From Neisseria lactamica (lineage in GTDB: Bacteria; Pseudomonadota; Gammaproteobacteria; Burkholderiales; Neisseriaceae), in NCBI RefSeq assembly GCF_901482445.1, contig NZ_LR590477.1, positions 1,612,001 through 1,676,000 of the forward strand: 64,000 nucleotides of DNA. The letters run 5' to 3'. The notes under the pieces are model-generated. The model was not told the origin of the DNA and did no database searches. It saw only the letters and a program-made list of their open reading frames with translations. This document shows, one piece after another, positions 34,710 through 41,416 of the stretch (the stretch's first letter is position 1; each line of letters opens with the position of its first letter). The translations under genes and the position numbers were made by a program.

Positions 34710-35405
34710 TTAGTTGTTCACGCTTGCAGTATCAACGCGAACACCCAAACCCATAGTGCTGGATACAGCAACTTTTTTCAGGTACTGACCTTTAGCAGCA
34801 GCAGGTTTAGCTTTAACGATAGCATCCAGCAACGCATTGAAGTTTTCTTTCAAGTCAGCTTCAGCGAAAGAAGCACGACCGATGGTTGCATGAACGATAC
34901 CGGCTTTATCTGTACGGTATTGTACTTGACCTGCTTTTGCATTTTTAACTGCTTCAGCAACGTTAGGAGTAACCGTGCCTACTTTAGGGTTCGGCATCAG
35001 ACCACGAGGACCCAAAATAGTACCCAACTGACCAACAATACGCATTGCATCAGGAGAAGCAATAACAACGTCAAAGTTCAAGTTACCGGCTTTAATTTCA
35101 GCTGCCAGATCTTCAAAACCGACAATATCCGCACCAGCTTCTTTAGCAGCATCTGCATTTGCACCTTGAGTAAATACAGCCACACGGGTTGTTTTACCGG
35201 TACCTTTGGGCAGAACAACTGAACCACGGATAACTTGGTCAGATTTACGAGGATCAACACCCAAGTTGAAAGATACATCGACAGATTCGTCAAATTTAGC
35301 AGTAGCAGCTTTTTTAACCAAAGCAATTGCTTCGTCGATTGCGTACAGTTTGTTAGCTTCAACAGAAGAGCGCAGAGCTTTCAAGCGTTTAGATACTTTA
35401 GCCAT
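34710..35405 (-). CDS. rplA: 50S ribosomal protein L1
   Basis: A 231-residue uL1 of the mobile L1 stalk, in other bacteria also the repressor of its own operon. SFNLGVDPRKSDQVIRGSV and LGTILGPRGLMPNPKVGTVT are diagnostic. Its ATG overlaps the rplK stop by one base. Confidence 0.98.
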   Translation of the reverse strand: MAKVSKRLKALRSSVEANKLYAIDEAIALVKKAATAKFDESVDVSFNLGVDPRKSDQVIRGSVVLPKGTGKTTRVAVFTQGANADAAKEAGADIVGFEDLAAEIKAGNLNFDVVIASPDAMRIVGQLGTILGPRGLMPNPKVGTVTPNVAEAVKNAKAGQVQYRTDKAGIVHATIGRASFAEADLKENFNALLDAIVKAKPAAAKGQYLKKVAVSSTMGLGVRVDTASVNN

Positions 35406-35839
35406 TATACAACACCCTCCACATCCAAACCCATTGAGCGAGCAGAGCCGGCAATAGTACGGACAGCCGCATCCAAATCAGCAGCAGTCAAATCAGGCTC
35501 TTTAGTTTTAGCAATTTCTTCCAACTGGGCGCGGGTCAGTTTGCCCACTTTGTTAGTCAGAGGATTAGAACTACCTTTTTGCAAACCGGCAGCTTTTTTC
35601 AACAAAATAGAAGCCGGCGGGGTTTTCATCACAAAAGTGAATGATTTATCTGCAAATGCAGTAATAACAACCGGAATCGGCAAACCAGGTTCCATACCTT
35701 GGGTTGCAGCATTAAATGCCTTACAAAATTCCATAATATTCAGACCACGTTGACCCAAGGCCGGACCAACTGGGGGAGATGGATTGGCTTTACCTGCAGG
35801 AATTTGCAGTTTGATGTAGCCGATAATTTTCTTTGCCAC
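35405..35839 (-). CDS. rplK: 50S ribosomal protein L11
   Basis: A 144-residue uL11 of the GTPase-associated centre. [20 protein letters not shown] and [20 protein letters not shown] are diagnostic. The first codon is GTG (35839), with AGGAG about ten bases upstream. Confidence 0.97.
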
Positions 35840-35869
35840 TTTTATAGGACTCCTAGAAACGGGTATAAC

Positions 35870-35932
35870 GCGGAACCATTTCCGCTCCCCAAATTAATTT
35901 TTAATTTTATCGTTTTAATACTTATTTTTCAA
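35870..35932 (-). promoter_or_regulatory. Promoter and leader hairpin of the rplKA transcript
   Basis: On the minus strand: TTGAAA (35927-35932), a 17-base spacer and TAAAAT (35904-35909), then a GCGGAA-CCAT-TTCCGC hairpin (35870-35885) in the leader. It lies between nusG and rplK. The hairpin could be an L1 target as in other bacteria; that is inference. Confidence 0.6.
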
Positions 35933-35940
35933 GTATAAAA

Positions 35941-36477
35941 TTAGTTAATCTTCTCAACCTGCCCAAACTCCAGCTCGACAGGCGTTTCACGACCAAATAT
36001 CTGAACAGATACACGCAACTTGTTCCGCTCATAATTAACTTCATCTACAACACCATTAAAATCAGCAAACGGCCCCTCATTCACACGTATCTGCTGACCG
36101 ACTTCAAACTCAACTTTTGGTTTGGGTTTCTCAGATCCCGTTTGAACCTGTTGCAAAATAATTTCAGCTTCTCTTTGACTGATAGGCATGGGTTTATTGG
36201 CCGTTCCTCCGATAAACCCGGAAACACGGGGCGTACTCTTTACAAGATACCAAGAGTCATCTGTCATTTCCATTTCCACCAATACATACCCCGGATATGA
36301 CTTCCTTTCACTAATAGTCTTACGACCATTGCGAATATCAACAACTTTCTCTACAGGTACCAAGATTTGTCCGAAATAATCTCCCATCTCTTCACGGGCA
36401 ATTCGCTCTTCCAATGTTCGTTGGACATTCTTCTCAAACCCCGAATACGCCTGTACAACATACCATTTTTTCGACAT
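35941..36477 (-). CDS. nusG: Transcription termination/antitermination factor NusG
   Basis: A 178-residue NusG. The N-terminal NGN domain (KKWYVVQAYSGFEKNVQRTL) binds RNA polymerase, and the C-terminal KOW (RVNEGPFADFNGVVDEVNYE) binds S10 or Rho. One base after secE. Confidence 0.98.
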   Translation of the reverse strand: MSKKWYVVQAYSGFEKNVQRTLEERIAREEMGDYFGQILVPVEKVVDIRNGRKTISERKSYPGYVLVEMEMTDDSWYLVKSTPRVSGFIGGTANKPMPISQREAEIILQQVQTGSEKPKPKVEFEVGQQIRVNEGPFADFNGVVDEVNYERNKLRVSVQIFGRETPVELEFGQVEKIN

Positions 36478-36478
36478 C

Positions 36479-36757
36479 TCAACCTTCCCTTCTCAGCAAT
36501 ACATCAAAAAATAACCATGAAATTGCTGTATCTGCCGCATAGATGAATATGGAAAGCACAGCAACAAACACTATAACAAATACAGTCATTCTGACAGCAT
36601 CTTCACGCTTAGGCCAAACCACCTTTTTGAATTCGGACCAAGAGTTTGAGAAATATGCAAAAAAACCCTCTTTACCGGGATTAGATGCAGATTCTTTACC
36701 TTGAACAACCGGCTGATCCACTTTAACGTTCTTTTTTTCAGGCGTATGCTCTGTCAT
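36479..36757 (-). CDS. secE: Protein translocase subunit SecE
   Basis: A 92-residue single-span SecE. The amphipathic FSNSWSEFKKVVWPKREDAV is the conserved cytosolic helix that clamps SecY; one membrane segment follows (MTVFVIVFVAVLSIFIYA). It heads the secE-nusG pair, downstream of the tRNA-Trp terminator. Confidence 0.96.
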   Translation of the reverse strand: MTEHTPEKKNVKVDQPVVQGKESASNPGKEGFFAYFSNSWSEFKKVVWPKREDAVRMTVFVIVFVAVLSIFIYAADTAISWLFFDVLLRREG

Positions 36758-36831
36758 ATTATTTATCCATCATAGCATCTGTCTATTCTCAATCCATGCA
36801 AATGGCAAGAGAGTTTACTAAATAACAAATA

Positions 36832-36863
36832 CAAAAAAATTAACCGACACAAGGCCGGTTAAT
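36832..36863. terminator. Terminator after tRNA-Trp
   Basis: ATTAACCG and CGGTTAAT form an 8-bp stem with T runs on both strands. On the minus strand it ends the tRNA-tufB transcript nine bases past the tRNA-Trp CCA end, before secE. Confidence 0.85.
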
Positions 36864-36871
36864 TTTTTATT

Positions 36872-36947
36872 TGGCAGGCCAAGAGGGTCTCGAACCCCCA
36901 ACCCTCGGTTTTGGAGACCGATACTCTACCAATTGAGCTATTGGCCT
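36872..36947 (-). tRNA. trnW: tRNA-Trp (CCA)
   Basis: A 76-base tRNA with encoded CCA end. The acceptor pairs AGGCCAA with TTGGCCT, discriminator G. The anticodon CCA is at 36912-36914 (positions 34-36), in TCGGT-CTCCAAA-ACCGA. The GGTTCGA T-loop is intact. It follows tufB by six bases. Confidence 0.97.
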
Positions 36948-36953
36948 CTAAAC

Positions 36954-38138
36954 TTAAGCAATTACAGAAGAAACCACGCCCGCACCCACGGTACGGCCGC
37001 CTTCGCGAATCGCAAAGCGCAGACCTTCTTCCATAGCGATAGGCGCAATCAGTTCTACAGTAATGGTTACGTTCTCACCGGGCATTACCATTTCCACGCC
37101 TTCTTCCAAAGTAACCGCGCCGGTTACGTCGGTGGTACGGAAGTAGAATTGCGGACGGTAGTTGGCGAAGAACGGAGTGTGACGACCGCCCTCTTCTTTG
37201 CTCAATACATACACTTCTGCTTTGAACTTGGTGTGCGGAGTGATGGTACCCGGTTTGGCTAATACCTGACCGCGTTCCACTTCTTCACGTTTGGTACCGC
37301 GCAGCAATACGCCTACGTTGTCGCCTGCCTGACCTTCGTCCAGCAGTTTGCGGAACATCTCGACACCGGTACAGGTGGTTTTTTGGGTTTCTTTCAGACC
37401 GACGATTTCGATCTCGTCGCCAACGTGGATGACACCGCGCTCTACACGGCCGGTTACTACCGTACCGCGGCCGGAGATGGAGAATACGTCTTCGATAGGC
37501 AGCAGGAACGGTTTGTCCACGGCACGCTCGGGAGTCGGGATGTAGCTGTCCAATGCGGCAGCCAGTTCGAAGATTTTTTCTTCGTAAGCGGCATCGCCTT
37601 CCAAAGCTTTCAGTGCGGAACCTTGTACGATTGGGCAGTCGTCGCCTGGGAAGTCGTAGCTTGACAGCAGGTCGCGGATTTCCATTTCAACCAGTTCCAA
37701 CAGCTCGGCATCGTCGACCATATCGCATTTGTTCATGAATACGATGATGTAAGGTACACCTACTTGGCGGGCCAACAGAATGTGTTCGCGGGTTTGCGGC
37801 ATAGGGCCGTCGGCGGCGGAACATACCAAGATTGCGCCGTCCATTTGTGCGGCACCGGTAATCATGTTTTTAACGTAGTCGGCGTGACCCGGGCAGTCTA
37901 CGTGTGCGTAGTGGCGGGTTTCGGTTTCGTATTCTACGTGTGAGGTATTAATGGTAATACCGCGGGCTTTTTCTTCGGGGGCGTTGTCGATTTGGTCGTA
38001 AGCTTTTGCAGCACCGCCGAATTTTTTAGCCAAAATAGTAGTCAAAGCAGCAGTCAGGGTGGTTTTACCATGGTCAACGTGACCGATGGTGCCAACGTTT
38101 ACGTGCGGTTTGCTACGTTCGAATTTTTCCTTAGCCAT
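36954..38138 (-). CDS. tufB: Elongation factor Tu, copy B
   Basis: A second 394-residue EF-Tu whose protein is identical to the copy at 19932-21116. The genes differ by only a few silent bases (for example near the C-terminal codons and at one codon upstream of GITIN), far less than expected without homogenisation, so gene conversion between copies is likely. It lies in a tRNA operon between tRNA-Thr and tRNA-Trp, as tufB does in enterobacteria. Confidence 0.98.
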   Translation of the reverse strand: MAKEKFERSKPHVNVGTIGHVDHGKTTLTAALTTILAKKFGGAAKAYDQIDNAPEEKARGITINTSHVEYETETRHYAHVDCPGHADYVKNMITGAAQMDGAILVCSAADGPMPQTREHILLARQVGVPYIIVFMNKCDMVDDAELLELVEMEIRDLLSSYDFPGDDCPIVQGSALKALEGDAAYEEKIFELAAALDSYIPTPERAVDKPFLLPIEDVFSISGRGTVVTGRVERGVIHVGDEIEIVGLKETQKTTCTGVEMFRKLLDEGQAGDNVGVLLRGTKREEVERGQVLAKPGTITPHTKFKAEVYVLSKEEGGRHTPFFANYRPQFYFRTTDVTGAVTLEEGVEMVMPGENVTITVELIAPIAMEEGLRFAIREGGRTVGAGVVSSVIA

Positions 38139-38180
38139 GGCAATTTCCTATAAGCTTTTAAAAAAGGATGGTTGAATCAG

Positions 38181-38255
<75 letters not shown>

Positions 38256-38264
38256 CCTAATTGT

Positions 38265-38338
38265 TTGGAGCGGGTGAAGGGAATCGAACCCTCACCGTAA
38301 GCTTGGAAGGCTTCTGCTCTACCATTGAGCTACACCCG
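38265..38338 (-). tRNA. trnG: tRNA-Gly (TCC)
   Basis: A 74-base tRNA with CCA encoded. Acceptor GCGGGTG/CACCCGC, discriminator T (U), anticodon TCC in GAAGC-CTTCCAA-GCTTA context, T-loop TTCGATT. Nine bases upstream of tRNA-Thr. Confidence 0.96.
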
Positions 38339-38369
38339 CATTACTCGCTACTGCCCCAAGTAAGAATTT

Positions 38370-38453
38370 TGGTGGAGGGAGAAGGATTCGAACCTTCGAA
38401 GCTTTCGCAACAGATTTACAGTCTGCCCCCTTTGACCGCTCGGGAATCCCTCC
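38370..38453 (-). tRNA. trnY: tRNA-Tyr (GTA)
   Basis: An 84-base class II tRNA with a long variable arm and encoded CCA. Acceptor GGAGGGA/TCCCTCC, anticodon GTA in CAGACTGTAAATCTG. It is the first gene of the tRNA-tufB operon. Confidence 0.97.
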
Positions 38454-38466
38454 AAAAGAGAACGCT

Positions 38467-38495
38467 AGTTTATTAGCGGCTCGTTTTTCCGTCAA
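38467..38495 (-). promoter_or_regulatory. Promoter of the tRNA-tufB operon
   Basis: On the minus strand: TTGACG (38490-38495), a 17-base spacer and TAAACT (38467-38472), starting about six bases before tRNA-Tyr. An A/T-only stretch immediately upstream (about 38496-38518) resembles an UP element, as expected for stable RNA promoters. Confidence 0.75.
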
Positions 38496-38515
38496 GTTTT
38501 TTTTTATTTTATCTT

Positions 38516-38539
38516 AAAACAGATTTAATATTCTGTTTT
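38516..38539 (-). terminator. Hairpin after the ferredoxin gene
   Basis: AAAACAGA and TCTGTTTT form an 8-bp AT-rich stem with an 8-base loop, ten bases past the ferredoxin stop; on the minus strand it runs into AAGATAAAAT, so the terminator is weak. Confidence 0.5.
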
Positions 38540-38549
38540 CAAATGTAAT

Positions 38550-38801
38550 TTATTTAAACTGAATTATCTTTTCGTATTTTGCCATCAATTCGTCATGGGT
38601 TTCGGGGTGTTCTTCGTCAATCAAGATGCAATCGACGGGACAAACCTGCTGGCACTGCGGTTCATCGTAGTGTCCGACGCACTGCGTGCAGAGGTTGGGG
38701 TTGATTTCATAAATTTCCTCGCCTTGGGAAATGGCATCATTCGGACATTCGGGTTCGCATACGTCGCAGTTGATGCACTCGTCGGTAATAAAGAGCGACA
38801 T
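38550..38801 (-). CDS. fdx: 2[4Fe-4S] ferredoxin, YfhL/Allochromatium type
   Basis: An 83-residue ferredoxin. Ligand sets are CINCDVCEPECP and CTQCVGHYDEPQCQQVCP; the second contains the insertion typical of the Allochromatium type, and a C-terminal helix follows. It is an electron carrier with very low potential clusters; the partner is unknown. It lies upstream of the tRNA-tufB promoter and downstream of rsmD on the same strand. Confidence 0.93.
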   Translation of the reverse strand: MSLFITDECINCDVCEPECPNDAISQGEEIYEINPNLCTQCVGHYDEPQCQQVCPVDCILIDEEHPETHDELMAKYEKIIQFK

Positions 38802-38923
38802 TTCTTTTCCTTTTCCACTAAATTATCAAAACCGGGCGGGCGCGGATTATAGCACAAGGTTTTTTTGAACCGGACGGTTGCAAACGAATGTTTACAACCT
38901 GGAAATGATTATCAAAGCGCATA

Positions 38924-39493
38924 TTATTCAGCCACTTGGAAAACCCTTAATTCAAATGTACTCTGCCCCGATTTCCCCTCCCTATACTCCGCCAGCCAAT
39001 CGGGAATATCCGGCAGCGTACCCGCCTCGATATAGACATATGCACCGTCATTCAGGCGTGTGCCCAATGCATTGAAAAGACTTTCCCAACTTTGCCACGC
39101 AAACGGCGGATCAAGGAAGACGACATCGAATTTCTCTTTTAGGTTTGTCAAATAGGCAATGCCGTCCGAACAGACGGTTTGCACCTGCCCCAAACCCAGT
39201 TCGTGACTGTTTTTCTCAAGGGTTTGTACCGTTTGACGGTTGTTGTCTGCAATCACGACCCGTTTTGCATTACGCGAAGCGGCTTCCATACCGAGTGCGC
39301 CGCTGCCTCCGAAGAGATCCAAAACCGTTTTGCCCGTCAAATCCTGTCCCAGCCAGTTAAACAGCTTTTCACGCACGCTGTCGGGGGTTGGGCGCAGCCC
39401 GTCTGCGGATGCGAAACTCAATTTCCTGCCCCGGCATTGCCCGCCGATAATGCGTACCCGGTTACTGTGTTTGGTATGTTTGCCTGCCGCCAT
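38924..39493 (-). CDS. rsmD: 16S rRNA (guanine966-N2)-methyltransferase RsmD
   Basis: A 189-residue SAM-dependent methyltransferase. RIIGGQCRGRKLSF and RPTPDSVREKLFNWL are family signatures, LDLFGGSGALGMEAASR binds SAM, and FLDPPF is the catalytic NPPY-type motif. The start is ATG 39493; the frame also has a TTG two codons earlier. It modifies G966 of the small-subunit RNA. Confidence 0.95.
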   Translation of the reverse strand: MAAGKHTKHSNRVRIIGGQCRGRKLSFASADGLRPTPDSVREKLFNWLGQDLTGKTVLDLFGGSGALGMEAASRNAKRVVIADNNRQTVQTLEKNSHELGLGQVQTVCSDGIAYLTNLKEKFDVVFLDPPFAWQSWESLFNALGTRLNDGAYVYIEAGTLPDIPDWLAEYREGKSGQSTFELRVFQVAE

Positions 39494-39542
39494 AATCAAA
39501 AACCTGTAAGTTCAAACGGTATTATACAAGACCTGTCAAAGA

Positions 39543-39577
39543 ATATGCCGTCTGAAAACTTTTTTCAGACGGCATAT
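39543..39577 (-). terminator. Inverted DUS pair after the Xre regulator
   Basis: ATATGCCGTCTGAAAA and TTTTCAGACGGCATAT form a 16-bp stem with a 3-4 base loop, just past the stop of the regulator gene. Confidence 0.8.
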
Positions 39578-39581
39578 CTGT

Positions 39582-39959
39582 TTAAGCGGTTTCGGTCAGC
39601 TTGCGGAGCAGCTCGATTTCTTTGTCTTTTTGTTCCAACATTTCTTTGCAGTGTTTCAATTCCATTTTTAAAAATTCTATTTTCATCGAAACATCACCCG
39701 ACGCATACAACGCAATATCGCCACCACTATCTCCTTCATTAATCTGCAACACCATCCCGCCGCCGCCAGATTTGAGCAAATCCCACATATCGATTTTGAA
39801 AATCTGAGCCAACTGCTCCAAACGCGGGATATTCAACTGCGTCTCACCCCGTTCGATTTTGGCATACCCGCCTGCCGACATCGCCAGCTTTTCCGCCATA
39901 TCCTCCTGCGACCATTTGTTCAATTCGCGCATCAAGCGGATTTTTTCGTGGGTTTCCAT
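39582..39959 (-). CDS. Xre-family helix-turn-helix regulator with coiled-coil tail
   Basis: A 125-residue protein. Residues about 8-62 form an HTH_3 domain (MRELNKWSQEDMAEKLAMSA, then GYAKIERGETQLNIPRLEQL), a Gly-rich hinge follows, then NEGDSGGDIALYASGDVSMK and a Glu/Lys coiled coil (MELKHCKEMLEQKDKEIELL) likely for oligomerisation. It is next to the AT-rich islet and divergent from it, so it may control those genes; the target is unknown. A broken relative lies at 24539-24850. Confidence 0.85.
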   Translation of the reverse strand: METHEKIRLMRELNKWSQEDMAEKLAMSAGGYAKIERGETQLNIPRLEQLAQIFKIDMWDLLKSGGGGMVLQINEGDSGGDIALYASGDVSMKIEFLKMELKHCKEMLEQKDKEIELLRKLTETA

Positions 39960-40077
39960 AAGCTGAACTTTCTGTATAGGTAATTGAATTATTGAGATAG
40001 ATTTTAAACTTCTTCTGGCTGGTTAGGCAATTAACTCTTAGATAAAATTTTTTAATTTTTACAAAAAAGGGGAAAAC

Positions 40078-40398
40078 ATGGAATTCCTATCTCTTCACCC
40101 TTGGTGGTCTTTTTTTATTATATTAACTATTATCCTTAGCTATATTGGATTCTGTGCACATCTCCACATTCAAAATAGGGCAGTTTTCTTTTATAGCTAT
40201 CAGGATGTAACTATTGTTTTATTGACGCCTGTCATCCTCATTGCTCTAAGTTTTTTAATTAAAAATAAAGAAATCCTGTCAGCTTGTATCTTATGTATAG
40301 CTCTTATTGCATTTTCATGGGCATGGATTATAACCTATCGATCTAATACTAAAAGGTTTTTTATTTCCTTATTGATAGTATGGGAAAATTGTTATTAA
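40078..40398 (+). CDS. Small membrane protein, AT-rich islet
   Basis: A 106-residue protein with about three hydrophobic segments (WWSFFIILTIILSYIGFCAH; DVTIVLLTPVILIALSFLI; ILSACILCIALIAFSWAWII). A GGGG-type ribosome-binding site (AAAAGGGG) precedes the ATG. Base composition is clearly more AT-rich than the flanks. It overlaps the next frame by 19 bases and could be one half of a frame-broken protein. No family recognised. Confidence 0.6.
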   Translation: MEFLSLHPWWSFFIILTIILSYIGFCAHLHIQNRAVFFYSYQDVTIVLLTPVILIALSFLIKNKEILSACILCIALIAFSWAWIITYRSNTKRFFISLLIVWENCY

Positions 40399-40628
40399 GT
40401 ACTATTATTTGGGCAATTCTCGCCATATCATTTGGCTTAGCTGCAATAATGGGGAATAGCAAGCGTAAAAAATATGAACGACGTAGCCGTCATGCTGAAC
40501 GTAATCGAAAAGCTTTTATAGGTACGCTATTAGTAGGTTTCGGATTATCAAGAAATTTATTGAATTTATGTTGCCTACACAAGGATTTTTCCACCCCATC
40601 TAAAAACATTGAAGTCAATCGCTCTTAA
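40380..40628 (+). CDS. Small membrane protein, AT-rich islet
   Basis: An 82-residue protein with one clear hydrophobic segment near the N-terminus (LLLSTIIWAILAISFGLAAI), then a basic stretch (NSKRKKYERRSRHAERNRK) and a second weakly hydrophobic part. It overlaps the previous frame; no obvious ribosome-binding site of its own. Either translationally coupled or the second half of a split gene. No family recognised. Confidence 0.5.
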   Translation: MGKLLLSTIIWAILAISFGLAAIMGNSKRKKYERRSRHAERNRKAFIGTLLVGFGLSRNLLNLCCLHKDFSTPSKNIEVNRS

Positions 40629-40647
40629 ATTTTAAAAGGAAGGGTTC

Positions 40648-41343
40648 ATGATGAAGGATTTAAATTTGAGCAACAGTCTATTCAAAGGCTACAATGACAA
40701 ACATGGCTTAATGATTTGTGGGTATGAATGGGGCTGGAGTAAAGCCGATGAGGCTGCTTATGTAGCAGGCAAATACAAACTCCCTGAAAATAAAATCGAC
40801 CATACATTTGCCAATAAATCCCTATATTATGGCGAGCAGGCAAAAAAGTGGCGTTACGACAATACGATAAAAATTTGGTTTGAAATGTGGGGACACCCCT
40901 TAGACGAAAATGATTTGGGTGGTGCATTTGAAAAATCCCTGGTGCAAACCAACTGGGCTGCTACTCAGGGTAACAAAATTGACAATCAAAACAAATTTCT
41001 CCAGCCCGAACACGTCGATAATTTTCTTTACCATATTGAGAAACTACGTCCGAAATTGATTCTCTTCATGGGAAGCAATCTGACAAATTATCTTAATCGC
41101 GCAAATGTATTGCCGCGCTTCGAGCAGCTTGTCGGAAAACAAACTCAACCGCTACGAGTAGTACAAAAAGATTTTAGCGGTACACGTTTCAAGGTCAGAT
41201 TCCAATCGTTTGAAAATTGCGAAGTCGTTTGTTTTCCACACCCCAGTGCCAGTCGCGGTCTATCGTACGATTACATATCCTTATTTGAACCAGAAATGAA
41301 TCGTATTTTATCGGACTTTAAAACAGCACGCGGATTCAAATAA
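40648..41343 (+). CDS. Uracil-DNA glycosylase-like protein of unknown specificity
   Basis: A 231-residue protein whose motif order resembles the UDG superfamily: GYEWGWSKAD (25-34) in the place of motif A, TNWAATQGNKIDNQ (101-114), then RPKLILFMGSN (134-144), the usual beta strand and Gly, and CFPHPSASRGLSYDY (195-209) as the HPS motif that contacts DNA. No iron-sulfur cysteine set is seen. Resemblance is by motif only; enzyme activity is inferred and may be lost. AAGGAAGGG precedes the ATG. It is the last gene of the AT-rich islet, ending before a palindromic terminator shared with topA. Confidence 0.6.
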   Translation: MMKDLNLSNSLFKGYNDKHGLMICGYEWGWSKADEAAYVAGKYKLPENKIDHTFANKSLYYGEQAKKWRYDNTIKIWFEMWGHPLDENDLGGAFEKSLVQTNWAATQGNKIDNQNKFLQPEHVDNFLYHIEKLRPKLILFMGSNLTNYLNRANVLPRFEQLVGKQTQPLRVVQKDFSGTRFKVRFQSFENCEVVCFPHPSASRGLSYDYISLFEPEMNRILSDFKTARGFK

Positions 41344-41358
41344 ACCAATCACAGAAAA

Positions 41359-41396
41359 GAAAAGGTCGTCTGAAAAATTTTTCAGACGACCTTTTC
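41359..41396. terminator. 38-base perfect palindrome with variant DUS, between the islet and topA
   Basis: GAAAAGGTCGTCTGAAAAA followed directly by its reverse complement. The core AGGTCGTCTGAA differs from the local ATGCCGTCTGAA dialect and matches the variant found in other Neisseria species. Placed between convergent genes it would terminate both strands. Confidence 0.8.
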
Positions 41397-41416
41397 TCTT
41401 TTAAACTGACCTATTC

